Positions 1-13,283 of a stretch of DNA of 64,000 bases are shown one piece after another (position 1 is the stretch's first letter; every line of letters begins with the position of its first letter). This DNA is from Candidatus Blastococcus massiliensis AP3. Lineage in GTDB: Bacteria; Actinomycetota; Actinomycetes; Mycobacteriales; Geodermatophilaceae. The position numbers and the translations under genes were made by a program. Below the pieces are notes generated by a model. The model saw only the letters and a list, made by a program, of their open reading frames with translations. It did not search any database and was not told the origin of the DNA. Location: positions 16,787 through 80,786 of the forward strand of contig NZ_HG931175.1 in NCBI RefSeq assembly GCF_000582785.1. The letters are read 5' to 3'.

Positions 1-231
1 CTCGCCGGGGCGCTGGCCGGCGCCGCCGCCGGGTTCGCCCTCGGCCGCGCGCTGGGCGTCGACCCCGTACCCGAACCGGGAGTGCTGACGGCCATCGGTG
101 CCGGCGCCCTGGTGACGGTCCTCGTGCTGGTGGTGGCGCTGGCGGTCATGATGGGGACCGCGCGCGGCCCGTTGACCGACGCGTTGCGCGCGCTGCGCGC
201 ACCCGACCGGCAGGAGGTGCCCAGTGTCTGA
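1..231 (+). CDS. C-terminal end of a multi-pass membrane protein, possibly MurJ-like lipid II flippase (partial)
   Basis: The window opens inside a reading frame that ends at TGA 229-231. The visible 76 residues hold two hydrophobic stretches (about residues 1-18 and 28-49) followed by a short basic tail, as in the last helices of a polytopic membrane protein. In actinobacteria the slot just before this glycosyltransferase, membrane protein and pyrG row is often filled by a MurJ/MviN-family flippase; that assignment rests on context, since no diagnostic motif is visible. The stop overlaps the GTG start of the next gene by 8 bp, so the two are probably translated together. The 5' part lies outside the window. 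Confidence 0.55.
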   Translation, partial: LAGALAGAAAGFALGRALGVDPVPEPGVLTAIGAGALVTVLVLVVALAVMMGTARGPLTDALRALRAPDRQEVPSV

Positions 232-1392
232 GCAGCCCCCGCTGTCGGGCCGACGCGTCGTCGAGGTGCTGGCCACCAGCGCCGGCGGGGTCGGCACCCA
301 CGTCCGCGCCCTGGTGGCCCCGCTCCACGAGGCCGGCGCCGACGTGGGCGTCTGCGGGGCACCGGCCACCGAGGAGCTGTTCGCGTTCACCGCGACCGGC
401 GCGGACTTCACCCCGGTCGGCATCTCCTCCGGCATGGCCCCGCTGGCCGACGCCCGGGCGGTCCTGCAGCTCCGCCGGGCGATCGCCGGAGCGGACCTGG
501 TGCACGCCCACGGCCTGCGCGCGGGGCTCGTCGCGGCGGCCGCACTCCGTCTCCCAGGGCAGGGTGGCCCGGGACGTCAGGGGTTCCCCGGGTCCCGGCC
601 CCCGCTGGTGCTCACGCTGCACAACGCGCTCCAGGAGGGCGGCGGACGACTGCGCTCGGCGTGGCAGGCCCTGGAGCGGGTGACCGTCCGGGGCGCCGAT
701 CTCGTGCTCGCCGTCTCCAGCGACCTGGCCGCGAACGCCCGCAGCGCCGGCGCCCGTGACGTCCGGGTGGCCCCTGCGCTTGCGCCACCGCTGGCGCCCG
801 CCACCCGGGGCCGGGACGAGGTCCGCGCGGAGCTCGGTCTCCCCGAGGGCCGCCCGCTCGTGGTGGCCGTGGGCCGGTTGCACCCGCAGAAGGGCTACGA
901 CACCCTGCTCGACGCCGTCCGGCGCTGGACGGAGCGCGAGGCCCCGCCGCTGGTCGCGATCGCCGGCGACGGGCCGCTGCGGGACGAGCTCGCGGCCCGC
1001 ATCGCCGCCGAGCGGCTGCCGGTCGTGCTGCTCGGCCGACGCGGCGACGTCGCCGACCTGCTCGGCGCGGCCGACGTCTGCGTCCTGCCCTCCCGCTGGG
1101 AGGGCAGTCCCTTCACCGCCCAGGAGGCCCTGCGCGCCGGCACGCCGCTGGTCGCCACCCGCGGGGGAGGCACGCCCGAGCTGGTGGGGGAGGCGGCCGA
1201 GCTGGTGCCGGTCGGTGACGACGCCGCGCTGGCCGACGCGCTGGAACGCGTGCTCACCGATCCGGATCGCGCGGCGGCGCTGGCCGAGGCCGGCCGCCGC
1301 CGGGCCGAGGAGTGGCCGGACGAGGCCGGTGCCGGTCGCCGCGTGGTCGCGGTCTACCGCGAGCTGCTGGGACCGCCGGCAGCCCCCCTCCC

Positions 1393-1396
<4 letters not shown>
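224..1396 (+). CDS. GT4-family glycosyltransferase (GT-B fold)
   Basis: A 390-residue cytoplasmic glycosyltransferase of the GT-B type, expected to move a sugar from a nucleotide donor to an envelope acceptor. The N-terminal half has the glycine-rich loop AGGVGTHV near residue 22. The C-terminal half shows the family-4 donor site: VAVGRLHPQKGYD near residue 215, then VLPSRWEGSPFTAQEALRAG near residue 285, where EGSPFTAQE is the EX7E-type motif. The GTG start at 224 lies inside the previous gene's end, and the stop overlaps the next gene by 4 bp (GTGA), so it is translationally coupled on both sides. Acceptor and donor cannot be read from sequence; a cell-wall or glycolipid role is inferred from the MurJ-like neighbour. 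Confidence 0.8.
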
Positions 1397-5490
<4,094 letters not shown>

Positions 5491-5491
<1 letters not shown>

Positions 5492-6081
5492 TGCCGGACG
5501 CCCACGACTACCGCGTGCTCGCCAGCGAGACAGTCTTCGAGGGGCACGTCATCTCGCTGCGCCGCGACACCGTCGCGATGCCCGGCGGTGGCGACTCGGT
5601 GCGCGAGGTCGTGGCGCACCCGGGCGCGGTGGCCGTGGTGGCACTCGACGACGACGACCGGGTGGTGCTGCTCCGGCAGTACCGGCATCCGGTCGGCGGC
5701 TACCTGTGGGAGCTGCCCGCCGGCCTGCGGGACGCCGACGGCGAGCCACCGCTGGAGACGGCGAAGCGCGAGCTCGCCGAGGAGGTCCAGCTCGCCGCCG
5801 ACCGCTGGTCGCTGCTGACCACCACGTACAACTCCCCGGGCTTCTGCGACGAGCTGGTGCTGGTCTACCTCGCAGAGGGCCTGCGCGACGCGCCCCGGCC
5901 CGACGGGTTCACCGCCGAGCACGAGGAGCTGGACATGACCGTCGAGCGGGTGCCCCTCGAGGACGCCGTGCAGCGGGTCTTCGACGGCGACATCCGCAAC
6001 GCCGCGGCCGTGATCGGGCTGCTGGCCGCGGCACAGGCGCGGTCCGCCGGTCCTCGGCTGCGACCGGTCGACGCGACCTGA
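5491..6081 (+). CDS. NUDIX hydrolase, ADP-ribose pyrophosphatase type
   Basis: A 196-residue NUDIX protein, probably hydrolysing ADP-ribose or related sugar nucleotides to AMP and a sugar phosphate. The Nudix box lies near residues 75-97 (GLRDADGEPPLETAKRELAE followed by EVQL): the RE..EE core is intact, but the usual final glycine (EEVGL) is Gln and there is one extra residue before the first Glu. Flanking segments (VVLLRQYRHPVGGYLWELPAG before, TYNSPGFCDELVLVYLAEGL after) match the ADPRase group. The ATG overlaps the pyrG stop (TGATG). The same pyrG-NUDIX-xerD order occurs in mycobacteria (Rv1699-Rv1701, by memory), though here other genes separate it from xerD. Confidence 0.88.
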
Positions 6082-6199
6082 TCCGCGCGGGCAGGGTGCC
6101 CGCGAACGAGGACTCATCGCGTGGGAATCGGCTGGTGGGACGCCGGTGTGGTCGGGCGGACCACTCGCCGGACGGCCGGGAAGTGTCAGTGGTCGCCCG

Positions 6200-6205
6200 T
6201 AGGTT
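6200..6205 (+). promoter_or_regulatory. Putative -10 hexamer for leaderless DUF222/HNH gene
   Basis: TAGGTT ends 7 nt before ATG 6213. This supports ATG 6213 over the upstream GTG codons at 6183 and 6189. No convincing -35. Confidence 0.45.
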
Positions 6206-6212
6206 CGGGGCC

Positions 6213-7682
6213 ATGCAGCGGCTGGCGGGCACCTCCGTGGTGGAGGGATTGCTGATCGACTGGGTGTACGCCCAGCCGGAGCCGCGTGCGCTGCCGCCGG
6301 TCGAGTGGCTGGACGACGTGCAGGTCGCTGCGGAGCTGGCGCGGATCCAGCGCGACCGGGCGAGAGAGACCGCGCGGGAAGCGGAGCTCATCCTGCGGCT
6401 GGCCGAGCTGCGTCCTGACGTGGACGATCCGGCACCGGGTGCACCCGGTGCGCGGCGGCGGAGCTGGCGGAAGACGGATCCGGAGTTCGCCGGGGTCAGC
6501 GAGTTCTTCCCCGACGAGGTGGCGCACGCGATCAACCTCGGCCGTGGGACGGCAGCGTTCCGGGCGCGGCGGGCCTTCACCTGGCGGGACAACCTCCCGG
6601 CCACGTTCGCGGCGCTGCGGCGAGGGCAGATCGACGAGCGGCGCGCGGGGGTGCTGGCCGACGCGCTGCAGTCCACGACGCCGGAGCTGGCGCAGGCAGT
6701 CGAGGCGCTGCTCCTGCCCGAGGCGGGGGAGTCGTCGCCCGCCCGCCTCCGGGACCGGGCTCTCGAGCTGCTGGCCGAGCTGGACGCGACCGCGGTCGAT
6801 CAACGGCGGGCCGAGGCCCAGCGGGCCGCGGACGTGCGCACCTACCCGACTGCGGACGGGATGGCGGCGCTCACCGCCGAGATGAGTGCGGAGGACGCGG
6901 CGGCCTGCTACGCCGTGATCGACCAGCTGGCGGCGAATGCGAAGGCTGACGGCGACGAGCGGCCGATCGGTCAGATCCGATCGGCGATCCACTCGATGCT
7001 CGTCCTGCGTCCCGCTGATCACGGCCTGGGCGGGGTGGCGGTGCAGCTGACCGTCAACGCGGCGCTGGACGGGCTCGAAGGGGTCAGCGATCGAGGTGGC
7101 GACGTCGCAGGGCTCGTGATCACCGCCGAGCACCTGCGCGAACTGCTGCGACGGGTGGAGGCGCTGGGGCTGACCGCACCGGCCGGTGGATCGCTCACCT
7201 TCGCCCTCACCGACGATCGCGGGCAACTGCTGGCCACGGTGACCACCGCCGAGCTCGAGCGGCTCGCCGCAAAGGGCTGCCCTCAGCACTCGGATGCGGG
7301 CTGCGACTGCCCGGTTCTCGGCATGCCGGCTCACACCGACAGGTACGAGCCGGGGGCCGGCCAGCGGCGGTTCGTCACGACCCGGGACCGGCGCTGCCGG
7401 ATGCCGAACTGCGGCCAGCGGGTCGGCCTGGCCGACCTCGACCACGTGGTCGCGCACGCGGACGGCGGGCGGACGACGTGTACGAACCTCTGCTGCGCCT
7501 GCCGCTCCCACCACCGGCTGAAGACCTTCGCCCGCGGCTGGGCCTTCCGCATGGATACCGACGGCACGCTCCACGTCACCAGCCCGTCGGGCATCACCCG
7601 GACCACCCGCCCTCCCGGGTTGCGACCGCGGGAGTCCACCGCGTCGCCGCCCGATCCGGGGGACGACCTACCACCGTTCTGA
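6213..7682 (+). CDS. DUF222 / HNH-endonuclease domain protein
   Basis: A 489-residue protein of the DUF222-HNH family, present in many copies in actinobacteria and related to the 13E12 repeat proteins of mycobacteria. The N-terminal two thirds is the helical DUF222 region. The HNH nuclease domain lies near residues 395-440, with CRMPNCGQRV, then DLDHVVAHADGG (the H of HNH) and a second Cys pair in CCACRSHH. Metal-dependent DNA cleavage is expected but the biological role is unknown. It separates the conserved pyrG-NUDIX pair from xerD and so looks like an insertion into an otherwise syntenic block. No flanking repeats or attachment sites are seen. Confidence 0.85.
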   Translation: MQRLAGTSVVEGLLIDWVYAQPEPRALPPVEWLDDVQVAAELARIQRDRARETAREAELILRLAELRPDVDDPAPGAPGARRRSWRKTDPEFAGVSEFFPDEVAHAINLGRGTAAFRARRAFTWRDNLPATFAALRRGQIDERRAGVLADALQSTTPELAQAVEALLLPEAGESSPARLRDRALELLAELDATAVDQRRAEAQRAADVRTYPTADGMAALTAEMSAEDAAACYAVIDQLAANAKADGDERPIGQIRSAIHSMLVLRPADHGLGGVAVQLTVNAALDGLEGVSDRGGDVAGLVITAEHLRELLRRVEALGLTAPAGGSLTFALTDDRGQLLATVTTAELERLAAKGCPQHSDAGCDCPVLGMPAHTDRYEPGAGQRRFVTTRDRRCRMPNCGQRVGLADLDHVVAHADGGRTTCTNLCCACRSHHRLKTFARGWAFRMDTDGTLHVTSPSGITRTTRPPGLRPRESTASPPDPGDDLPPF

Positions 7683-7694
7683 TTCCCGTCCGGG

Positions 7695-8348
7695 TCATCC
7701 GTGCTCCGGCCACGAACGCGGTCGGTCCGGGCGCGCGCTCGTGCCGTCCAGCCGCAATCCGAGGCGGGCCAGCTCCAGCTCGGCGAGTGCACGGGTGGCC
7801 GCGGGGTCGCCGGCGCGCCAGGCGGCACCGGTGCCGGTCGGCAGTGCGGCCAGCCGGGGGAGGGGAGCGGTGGCCAGCGCGCGGGCGGCCAGCAGCTCGA
7901 CGTCGGGCGACGGCCCCGCGAGCAGCCGGGTGGCCGCACCGGCCTCGCGCACGTAGCGCAGCCGCCACGGCAACCAGCGCAGCAGCATCCAGCCGACCGG
8001 CAGCACGACCAGCAGCACCGCGAGGACGGTGGCCAGCGTGTCGACGGCGTCCTGCGCGGACTGACCGGCGCCCCGCACCGACCCGCTCGCCTCGGCCAGC
8101 GCGTCGAACGGGGCGGACAGCTCGTCGCCCACCACCGGCAGGTCCTCCGCCACGCCCGCGGCCGACTCCATGGAGCCGCCGACCGACCGGCCCAGGTCCT
8201 CGACCGCCCGGCCGGGCTCGGCCAGGACCAGCACGGCTCCGTGCGCCGCTCGTGCGGCGAGGATCCACAGCAGGGTCCAGGCGAGCATGCCGACGTCGGC
8301 GACGGCCTGCCGCAGGCGGAGCGCGGGATGCTGGGCGTAGGGGCGCAT
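7695..8348 (-). CDS. Hypothetical membrane protein
   Basis: A 217-residue protein read from ATG 8348, which is preceded by an AAGGATGGG ribosome-binding site; an upstream in-frame ATG at 8399 is less likely. It has a hydrophobic segment near residues 15-38, an Ala/Asp/Glu-rich middle that may lie outside the cytoplasm, a strong membrane span near residues 105-130 ([17 protein letters not shown]) followed by the basic stretch [11 protein letters not shown], and a soluble C-terminal region rich in Ala and Leu. I do not recognise the family. It is divergent from ald and ends 13 bp from the end of the DUF222 gene. Confidence 0.6.
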   Translation of the reverse strand: MRPYAQHPALRLRQAVADVGMLAWTLLWILAARAAHGAVLVLAEPGRAVEDLGRSVGGSMESAAGVAEDLPVVGDELSAPFDALAEASGSVRGAGQSAQDAVDTLATVLAVLLVVLPVGWMLLRWLPWRLRYVREAGAATRLLAGPSPDVELLAARALATAPLPRLAALPTGTGAAWRAGDPAATRALAELELARLGLRLDGTSARPDRPRSWPEHG

Positions 8349-8471
8349 CGGCCCATCCTTCGATCGGCCACGCCCGGCCGCAGGTCGAAGGCCCGACACG
8401 GGCCGCCGCCCGCTCCGAAACGCACCACCGGACGGCGAGGGTCCACCACCGGGCCCCGCCCGCCCGGAGAG

Positions 8472-8493
8472 ATCTGCCGGTCGACCGGCAGAT
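8472..8493. promoter_or_regulatory. Perfect 22-bp palindrome between divergent genes, likely operator for ald
   Basis: An inverted repeat with half-site ATCTGCCGGTC and no spacer lies 86 bp before the ald start and 124 bp before the divergent membrane-protein gene. A TAGACT hexamer at 8521-8526 is a plausible ald -10, which places the palindrome near -40 to -60. This is a usual position for an activator or an Lrp/AldR-type regulator; the regulator is not identified. Confidence 0.5.
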
Positions 8494-8578
8494 GAGCACC
8501 TGTTCGCGGGGTGTCCGTGCCTAGACTCCGGCCGCAGGGCCGCTGCGACCGGCGCGGCCGCGGACAGGAGCGCAGGCG

Positions 8579-9694
8579 TTGAAGATCGGGGTGCCCCGAG
8601 AGATCAAGGACGGCGAGTACCGCGTCGCGCTCACGCCGGCGGGCGTGACCGAGCTGGTGCGCGCCGGGCACGAGGTGCTCGTCGAGAGCGGTGCCGGCGA
8701 TGGCTCCTCGATCCCGGACGACGACTTCACCGCCGCGGGCGCCCGCATCGCCGGCTCGGCCGACGACGTGTGGGCCGACGCCGACCTGCTGCTCAAGGTG
8801 AAGGAGCCCGTCGCGGCGGAGTACGGGCGGCTGCGCACCGGGCAGACGCTGTTCACCTACCTGCACCTGGCCGCCTCGAAGGAGTGCACCGATGCGCTGG
8901 TCGCGTCGGGCACCACGGCCATCGCGTACGAGACCGTGCAGACGGCGGACGGCGCCCTCCCGCTGCTGGCCCCGATGAGCGAGGTGGCCGGCCGGATGGC
9001 ACCCCAGGTCGGCGCGCACGCCCTGGAGCGGGGACACGGTGGCCGGGGCGTGCTGCTCGGGGGCGTGTCCGGGGTGTACGCCGCGAAGGTCGTCGTGATC
9101 GGTGCCGGGGTCTCGGGGATGAACGCCGCCGCGATCGCCCTCGGCATGCAGGCCGAGGTGGTCGTGCTGGACCGCGACATCGACAAGCTCCGCGCCGCGG
9201 ACCGGATCTACCAGGGACACCTGCAGACGGTCGCCTCCACCGCCTACGAGGTGGAGCGGGCGGTCCTGGACGCCGACCTGGTCATCGGCGCGGTCCTGGT
9301 TCCCGGAGCCAAGGCGCCGATGCTGGTGAGCAACGACCTGGTGAGCCGGATGAAGCCCGGGTCGGTGCTGGTCGACATCGCCGTCGACCAGGGCGGCTGC
9401 TTCGAGGACACCCGGCCCACGACCCACGCCGATCCGACCTTCGGCGTCCACGGCTCGGTCTTCTACTGCGTGGCGAACATGCCCGGCGCGGTCCCCAACA
9501 CCTCGACCCACGCCCTGACCAACGTGACGCTGCCCTACGTGATGGCCCTGGCGAACGAGGGGACCGTGGCCGCGGTGCGCTCGGACCCGGCGCTCGCCCG
9601 CGGGGTCAACGTCGTCGCCGGCGAGGTCGTGCTGCCCGAGGTCGCCCGGGCGCACGGCATGAGCGCCGTCCCGCTGGAGAGGGTGCTGTCCTGA
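8579..9694 (+). CDS. ald: Alanine dehydrogenase
   Basis: NAD-dependent L-alanine dehydrogenase (L-alanine + NAD+ to pyruvate + ammonia + NADH), a soluble hexameric enzyme. The 371-residue product is standard length. The N-terminal [20 protein letters not shown] contains the substrate Arg. LLKVKEP holds the catalytic-site Lys, the catalytic His is in FTYLHLA, and the Rossmann NAD motif is [13 protein letters not shown] near residue 172. TTG start at 8579 is set by the conserved MKIGVPRE start and the AGGAGCGCAGG purine-rich stretch upstream. A -10 TAGACT lies at 8521 and a 22-bp palindrome further upstream, so it is probably regulated, as ald is by AldR-type proteins in mycobacteria. Confidence 0.95.
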   Translation: MKIGVPREIKDGEYRVALTPAGVTELVRAGHEVLVESGAGDGSSIPDDDFTAAGARIAGSADDVWADADLLLKVKEPVAAEYGRLRTGQTLFTYLHLAASKECTDALVASGTTAIAYETVQTADGALPLLAPMSEVAGRMAPQVGAHALERGHGGRGVLLGGVSGVYAAKVVVIGAGVSGMNAAAIALGMQAEVVVLDRDIDKLRAADRIYQGHLQTVASTAYEVERAVLDADLVIGAVLVPGAKAPMLVSNDLVSRMKPGSVLVDIAVDQGGCFEDTRPTTHADPTFGVHGSVFYCVANMPGAVPNTSTHALTNVTLPYVMALANEGTVAAVRSDPALARGVNVVAGEVVLPEVARAHGMSAVPLERVLS

Positions 9695-9705
9695 CCCTCG
9701 CCGAC

Positions 9706-10689
9706 GTGCCGCCCCGGACCGCCGGGCCCGACAGCACCACCGGGAGCATCGCCCGGGCGGTCACCGGGTACCTGGACCACCTCACCGTCGAACGCGGTCT
9801 CGCGGCCAACACCATCGCCTCCTACCGCCGCGACCTCCGCCGCTACACCCAGTACCTGGCGGCCACCGGGGTCCGAGGCCTGGCCGAGATCTCCGAGTCC
9901 GACGTCGCCGGCTTCCTCGCGGCGCTGCGCCGGGGGGACGACGACCACCCGCCCCTGTCGGAGACGTCGGCCGCGCGGGCCGTCGTCGCGGTGCGCGGTC
10001 TGCACCGCTTCGCGCTGCTCGACGGGCTGGTCCCCGACGACGTCGCGCACGAGGTCCGCCCACCCACCCCCGCGCGACGGCTGCCCAAGGCGGTGCCGGT
10101 GGAGTCCGTGGTCGCCCTCATCGAGGCGGCCGGCTCGGGGGTGGAGGGCCCGCGGGGGCTGCGCGACCGCGCGCTGCTGGAACTGCTGTACGGCACGGGC
10201 GCCCGCATCTCGGAGGCCGTGGGACTGGCCGTCGACGACGTCGACCGCGGGCAGGCCACGGTGCGGCTGGCCGGCAAGGGCGGCAAGGAACGCATCGTCC
10301 CGGTGGGCAGCTACGCGCTGCGGGCGGTCGAGGAGTACCTGGTGCGGGCCCGGCCCGCGCTGGCCGGCAAGAGCAAGGCCGGAGTGCGCGGGGGAGCGCT
10401 GTTCCTCAACGTGCGCGGCGGCCCGCTGTCCCGGCAGAGCGCCTGGCAGATCCTCCGGACAGCAGCGGAGCGTGCGGGCGGCACGGGCGGCGACCTGGCC
10501 CGGTCGGTGTCCCCGCACACCCTGCGGCACTCGTTCGCCACGCACCTGCTCGATGGCGGCGCCGACGTGCGCGTCGTCCAGGAACTGCTGGGTCACGCGT
10601 CGGTGACCACGACGCAGGTCTACACGTTGGTCACGGTGGATCGACTGCGCGAGGTCTACGCCACCAGCCATCCGCGCGCGCTGAGCTGA
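9706..10689 (+). CDS. xerD: Site-specific tyrosine recombinase XerD
   Basis: Tyrosine recombinase that acts with XerC on the dif site to resolve chromosome dimers at division. The 327-residue protein has an N-terminal SAM-like core-binding domain ([20 protein letters not shown]) and a catalytic domain with all signature residues: Arg in [10 protein letters not shown], Lys in [17 protein letters not shown] (H..R), the His in [10 protein letters not shown], and the nucleophile Tyr in QVYTLV. GTG 9706 is the first usual start after the ald stop (9694); a CTG at 9691 would also fit. A probable dif target lies in the same window about 31.5 kb downstream. It precedes the segregation genes parA-scpA-scpB, as in mycobacteria. 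Confidence 0.92.
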   Translation: MPPRTAGPDSTTGSIARAVTGYLDHLTVERGLAANTIASYRRDLRRYTQYLAATGVRGLAEISESDVAGFLAALRRGDDDHPPLSETSAARAVVAVRGLHRFALLDGLVPDDVAHEVRPPTPARRLPKAVPVESVVALIEAAGSGVEGPRGLRDRALLELLYGTGARISEAVGLAVDDVDRGQATVRLAGKGGKERIVPVGSYALRAVEEYLVRARPALAGKSKAGVRGGALFLNVRGGPLSRQSAWQILRTAAERAGGTGGDLARSVSPHTLRHSFATHLLDGGADVRVVQELLGHASVTTTQVYTLVTVDRLREVYATSHPRALS

Positions 10690-10901
10690 CAGCCCCTCAG
10701 GGCGACTGTTGGCAGATTATGGCCTCGGCTCGGCTGTAGCAGTCACATGCGTTGTCAGTCGTCGCCATGTCGACAAGTGTCCGGCGCGTCCGCTTGGGCG
10801 AGTGCGCCACTCTTCGTAGCGTTCTCATCACCCGAGCGGGCAGGACGGCTGACCGCATCCGGAACCACCGGGATCGGGCACGAGCTGGAGGCGACAGACC
10901 C

Positions 10902-11807
10902 ATGGCGATCCGAGCGGACGCGGCCTCTGCCGTCGCGCGCCCGCACGACACCGACCCCGAGATGGGTGCCGCCGCCTCGCGGCTGGACCCCGCGCGTGCC
11001 CGGCAGCGCCCGCTGCCGGACCCCAAGCCGCTGACCCAGCACGGGCCGGCGCACGTCATCGCGATGTGCAACCAGAAGGGCGGCGTCGGCAAGACGACGT
11101 CGACGATCAACCTGGGTGCCGCGCTGACCGAGTTCGGCCGCAAGGTGCTGCTCATCGACCTCGACCCGCAGGGTGCCCTGTCGGTCGGGCTCGGGATCCC
11201 GGCCCAGAACATGGACCGGACGATCTACAACGCCCTGATGGAGCGGAAGACGACGCTGCGGGACGTGCGGGTCCACACCGACATCCCCGGCCTGGACCTG
11301 GTGCCCAGCAACATCGACCTGTCGGCCGCCGAGGTGCAGCTGGTCAGCGAGGTCGCCCGCGAGCAGACCCTGCTGCGCGTGCTCGCCGACGTCCGCGACG
11401 AGTACGACTACATCCTCATCGACTGCCAGCCCTCGCTCGGTCTGCTGACGGTCAACGCCCTCACCGCCGCCCAGGGCGTGATGATCCCGCTGGAGTGCGA
11501 GTTCTTCTCGCTGCGCGGGGTGGCCCTGCTCGTCGACACCATCGACAAGGTCAAGGAGCGGCTCAACCCGCAGCTGGAGATCTCCGGCATCCTCGCCACG
11601 ATGTACGACGCCCGGACCGTGCACTGCAAGGAGGTGTTCAGCCGGGTGGTCGAGGCCTTCGGCGACACCGTCTTCCAGACCGTCATCCAGCGCACCGTCC
11701 GCTTCCCGGAGACCACGGTGGCCGGCCAGCCCATCACCACCTGGGCACCCACCTCGTCGGGCGCCGCGGCCTACCGCGACCTCGCCAAGGAGGTGATCGC
11801 GCTGTGA
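10902..11807 (+). CDS. parA: ParA/Soj-family chromosome partitioning ATPase
   Basis: A 301-residue deviant Walker-type ATPase. Residues 1-50 are a disordered Pro/Arg-rich tail. CNQKGGVGKTTSTINLG near residue 56 is the signature Walker A, DLDPQGALSVGLG is the A' motif, and LIDCQPSLGLLTVNAL is Walker B. ATP-bound ParA dimers coat DNA and drive cargo movement. ATG 10902 has a GGAGG site 9-10 nt upstream. The stop overlaps the next gene's GTG by 4 bp. This is the copy linked to scpAB (Rv1708-like), not the parAB pair near oriC, and no parB is adjacent; the small DNA-binding-like protein that follows may be its partner (inference). Confidence 0.9.
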   Translation: MAIRADAASAVARPHDTDPEMGAAASRLDPARARQRPLPDPKPLTQHGPAHVIAMCNQKGGVGKTTSTINLGAALTEFGRKVLLIDLDPQGALSVGLGIPAQNMDRTIYNALMERKTTLRDVRVHTDIPGLDLVPSNIDLSAAEVQLVSEVAREQTLLRVLADVRDEYDYILIDCQPSLGLLTVNALTAAQGVMIPLECEFFSLRGVALLVDTIDKVKERLNPQLEISGILATMYDARTVHCKEVFSRVVEAFGDTVFQTVIQRTVRFPETTVAGQPITTWAPTSSGAAAYRDLAKEVIAL

Positions 11808-12331
11808 CGCGCCGACCGGTGCTGCCCGGCGCCTCGGAGCTGTTCCGCCGCACGGACGCCGCCTCCGCGGAGGCCGAGGTCACCGAGCTGCCCAGCCTCA
11901 CCACCACGACCAGCTCGCCCGCCCTGCGCGGTGCGACGGCCGGCCGGCGTGCCGAGGAGCCGGCCGCCGAGTCCGCGTCGAACATGCCGCTCACGCTGGT
12001 GCCCGGCGGCGCCACCACGTCGTCCTCGGCCGACGACGACCTGGCCGCTTTCCGCGGCACACCGGCCCCGGCTCCCGTGCTGCGGCCCAACGTGCCCACG
12101 CGGGGCCGTCCCGCGCGCGGACGCGAGCGGCCCAAGCACGACGAGAAGATCACCGTCTACATCTCGGCCGACGAACTGCTGGCCCTGGAGAGCGCGCGGG
12201 TGACCCTGCGCGGCTCGCACGGGGTCGCCGCCGACCGCGGCCGGATCGTCCGCGAGGCGATCTCGGTGATCCTCGCCGACCTCGTCGAGCGCGGCGAGGA
12301 CTCGGTGCTCGTCCGTCGGCTGAAGGCGTAA
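11804..12331 (+). CDS. Ribbon-helix-helix-like protein encoded between ParA and ScpA
   Basis: A 175-residue protein coupled to parA through a GTGA overlap. Residues 1-110 are low complexity (Thr, Ser, Pro, Ala, then RGRPARGRERPKHD) and probably disordered. The C-terminal 65 residues are compact: a beta-type strand (KITVYISADELLALESAR), a turn and a long helix (DRGRIVREAISVILADLVER). This is the pattern of ribbon-helix-helix DNA-binding dimers. By memory, similar proteins occupy this slot in Streptomyces but not in M. tuberculosis. RHH proteins with disordered tails are classic partners of ParA ATPases on plasmids, so an adaptor or centromere-binding role is inferred, not shown. Confidence 0.75.
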   Translation: MTRRPVLPGASELFRRTDAASAEAEVTELPSLTTTTSSPALRGATAGRRAEEPAAESASNMPLTLVPGGATTSSSADDDLAAFRGTPAPAPVLRPNVPTRGRPARGRERPKHDEKITVYISADELLALESARVTLRGSHGVAADRGRIVREAISVILADLVERGEDSVLVRRLKA

Positions 12332-12387
12332 GGACCCTCCTGCCCCCCGCCACTCGCACGCTCGCGGCGGGACCCTGCAGGAGAGCC
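12330..12387. repeat. Intergenic palindromic repeat, copy A
   Basis: Begins AAGGACC and ends in a GCAGGAG arm, with a GCC/GGCGGG inner stem around the CACTCGCACGCTCG loop. It shares a 29-bp identical core with the copy at 26,711-26,771. It fills most of the 73-bp gap between the RHH-like gene and scpA and abuts the scpA -10. Confidence 0.75.
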
Positions 12388-12392
12388 ACCCT

Positions 12393-12398
12393 TAGGCT
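12393..12398 (+). promoter_or_regulatory. Putative -10 hexamer for leaderless scpA
   Basis: TAGGCT ends 6 nt before GTG 12405, just after palindromic repeat copy A. It would give scpAB its own leaderless transcript in addition to read-through from parA. Confidence 0.45.
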
Positions 12399-12404
12399 GC
12401 GGTC

Positions 12405-13283
12405 GTGACGGAGGTGCAGGCGAGCGCGCGCTTCACGGTCCGCCTGACCAACTTCGAGGGCCCGTTCGACCTGCTGCTGCAGCTCATCGGCAAGCACAAG
12501 CTCGATGTCACCGAGATCGCGCTGTCGCAGGTCACCGACGAGTTCATCGCGCACCTGCGGGCACTGGGTGGCGAGCTCGACCTCGACCAGGCCAGCGAGT
12601 TCCTCGTGGTGGCCTCCACGCTGCTCGACCTGAAGGCCGCGCGGCTGCTGCCGGCCGCCGACGTCGACGACGAGGACGACCTCGAGCTGCTCGAGGCCCG
12701 GGACCTGCTCTTCGCCCGCTTGCTGCAGTACAAGGCCTACAAGCAGGCCGCCGCCTTCCTGCGCGAGCGGGAGGGCGAGGCGGCCCGGCGCTTCCCGCGG
12801 GTCGTCGGGCCGGAGCCGCGGTTCGCCGACCTGGTCCCGGAGGTGGTGCTCGACCTCGGGCCGGAGGAGTTCGCCCGGCTGGCCGCGCGCGTGCTGGCAC
12901 CGAAGGCCCCCGAGGTGGTCAGCGTCTCGCACCTCCACGCGCCGCCGGTGAGCGTCAGCGAGCAGTTGATGGCCGTGCGCAACCACCTCGCCCGGGCGGG
13001 CACCGTCTCGTTCCGGGCGCTGACCGCCGACTGCTCGCACACCCTCGAGGTGGTGGCCCGGTTCCTGGCACTGCTGGAGCTGTACCGGCAGCAGCGGGTG
13101 ACCTTCGAGCAGCTGACCCCGCTGGGGGAGCTGCACGTGCGCTGGGCCGGGGGAGCCCTGCCCGGGCCGGTGGACGTGGACGGCGCGCTGCCGGGCGACG
13201 CGACCGGCGACGCGACCGGGGACGCCCCACCGGGGAACGACGACGGCGAGCCGGACCACGACATCGACGAGGAGTACCGGTGA
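12405..13283 (+). CDS. scpA: Segregation and condensation protein A
   Basis: Kleisin subunit that bridges the heads of the SMC ATPase; with ScpB it forms the bacterial condensin that organises and separates sister chromosomes. The 292-residue protein opens with FTVRLTNFEGPFDLLLQLIGKHKLDVTEIALS, the signature ScpA N-terminus that contacts the SMC neck. A central acidic linker follows (residues about 85-110), and a C-terminal winged-helix region (residues about 175-240) contacts the SMC cap. The Asp/Gly-rich tail (residues 260-292) contains a short GDATGDATGDA repeat. GTG 12405 overlaps nothing upstream; the stop overlaps scpB by 4 bp. Confidence 0.93.
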   Translation: MTEVQASARFTVRLTNFEGPFDLLLQLIGKHKLDVTEIALSQVTDEFIAHLRALGGELDLDQASEFLVVASTLLDLKAARLLPAADVDDEDDLELLEARDLLFARLLQYKAYKQAAAFLREREGEAARRFPRVVGPEPRFADLVPEVVLDLGPEEFARLAARVLAPKAPEVVSVSHLHAPPVSVSEQLMAVRNHLARAGTVSFRALTADCSHTLEVVARFLALLELYRQQRVTFEQLTPLGELHVRWAGGALPGPVDVDGALPGDATGDATGDAPPGNDDGEPDHDIDEEYR

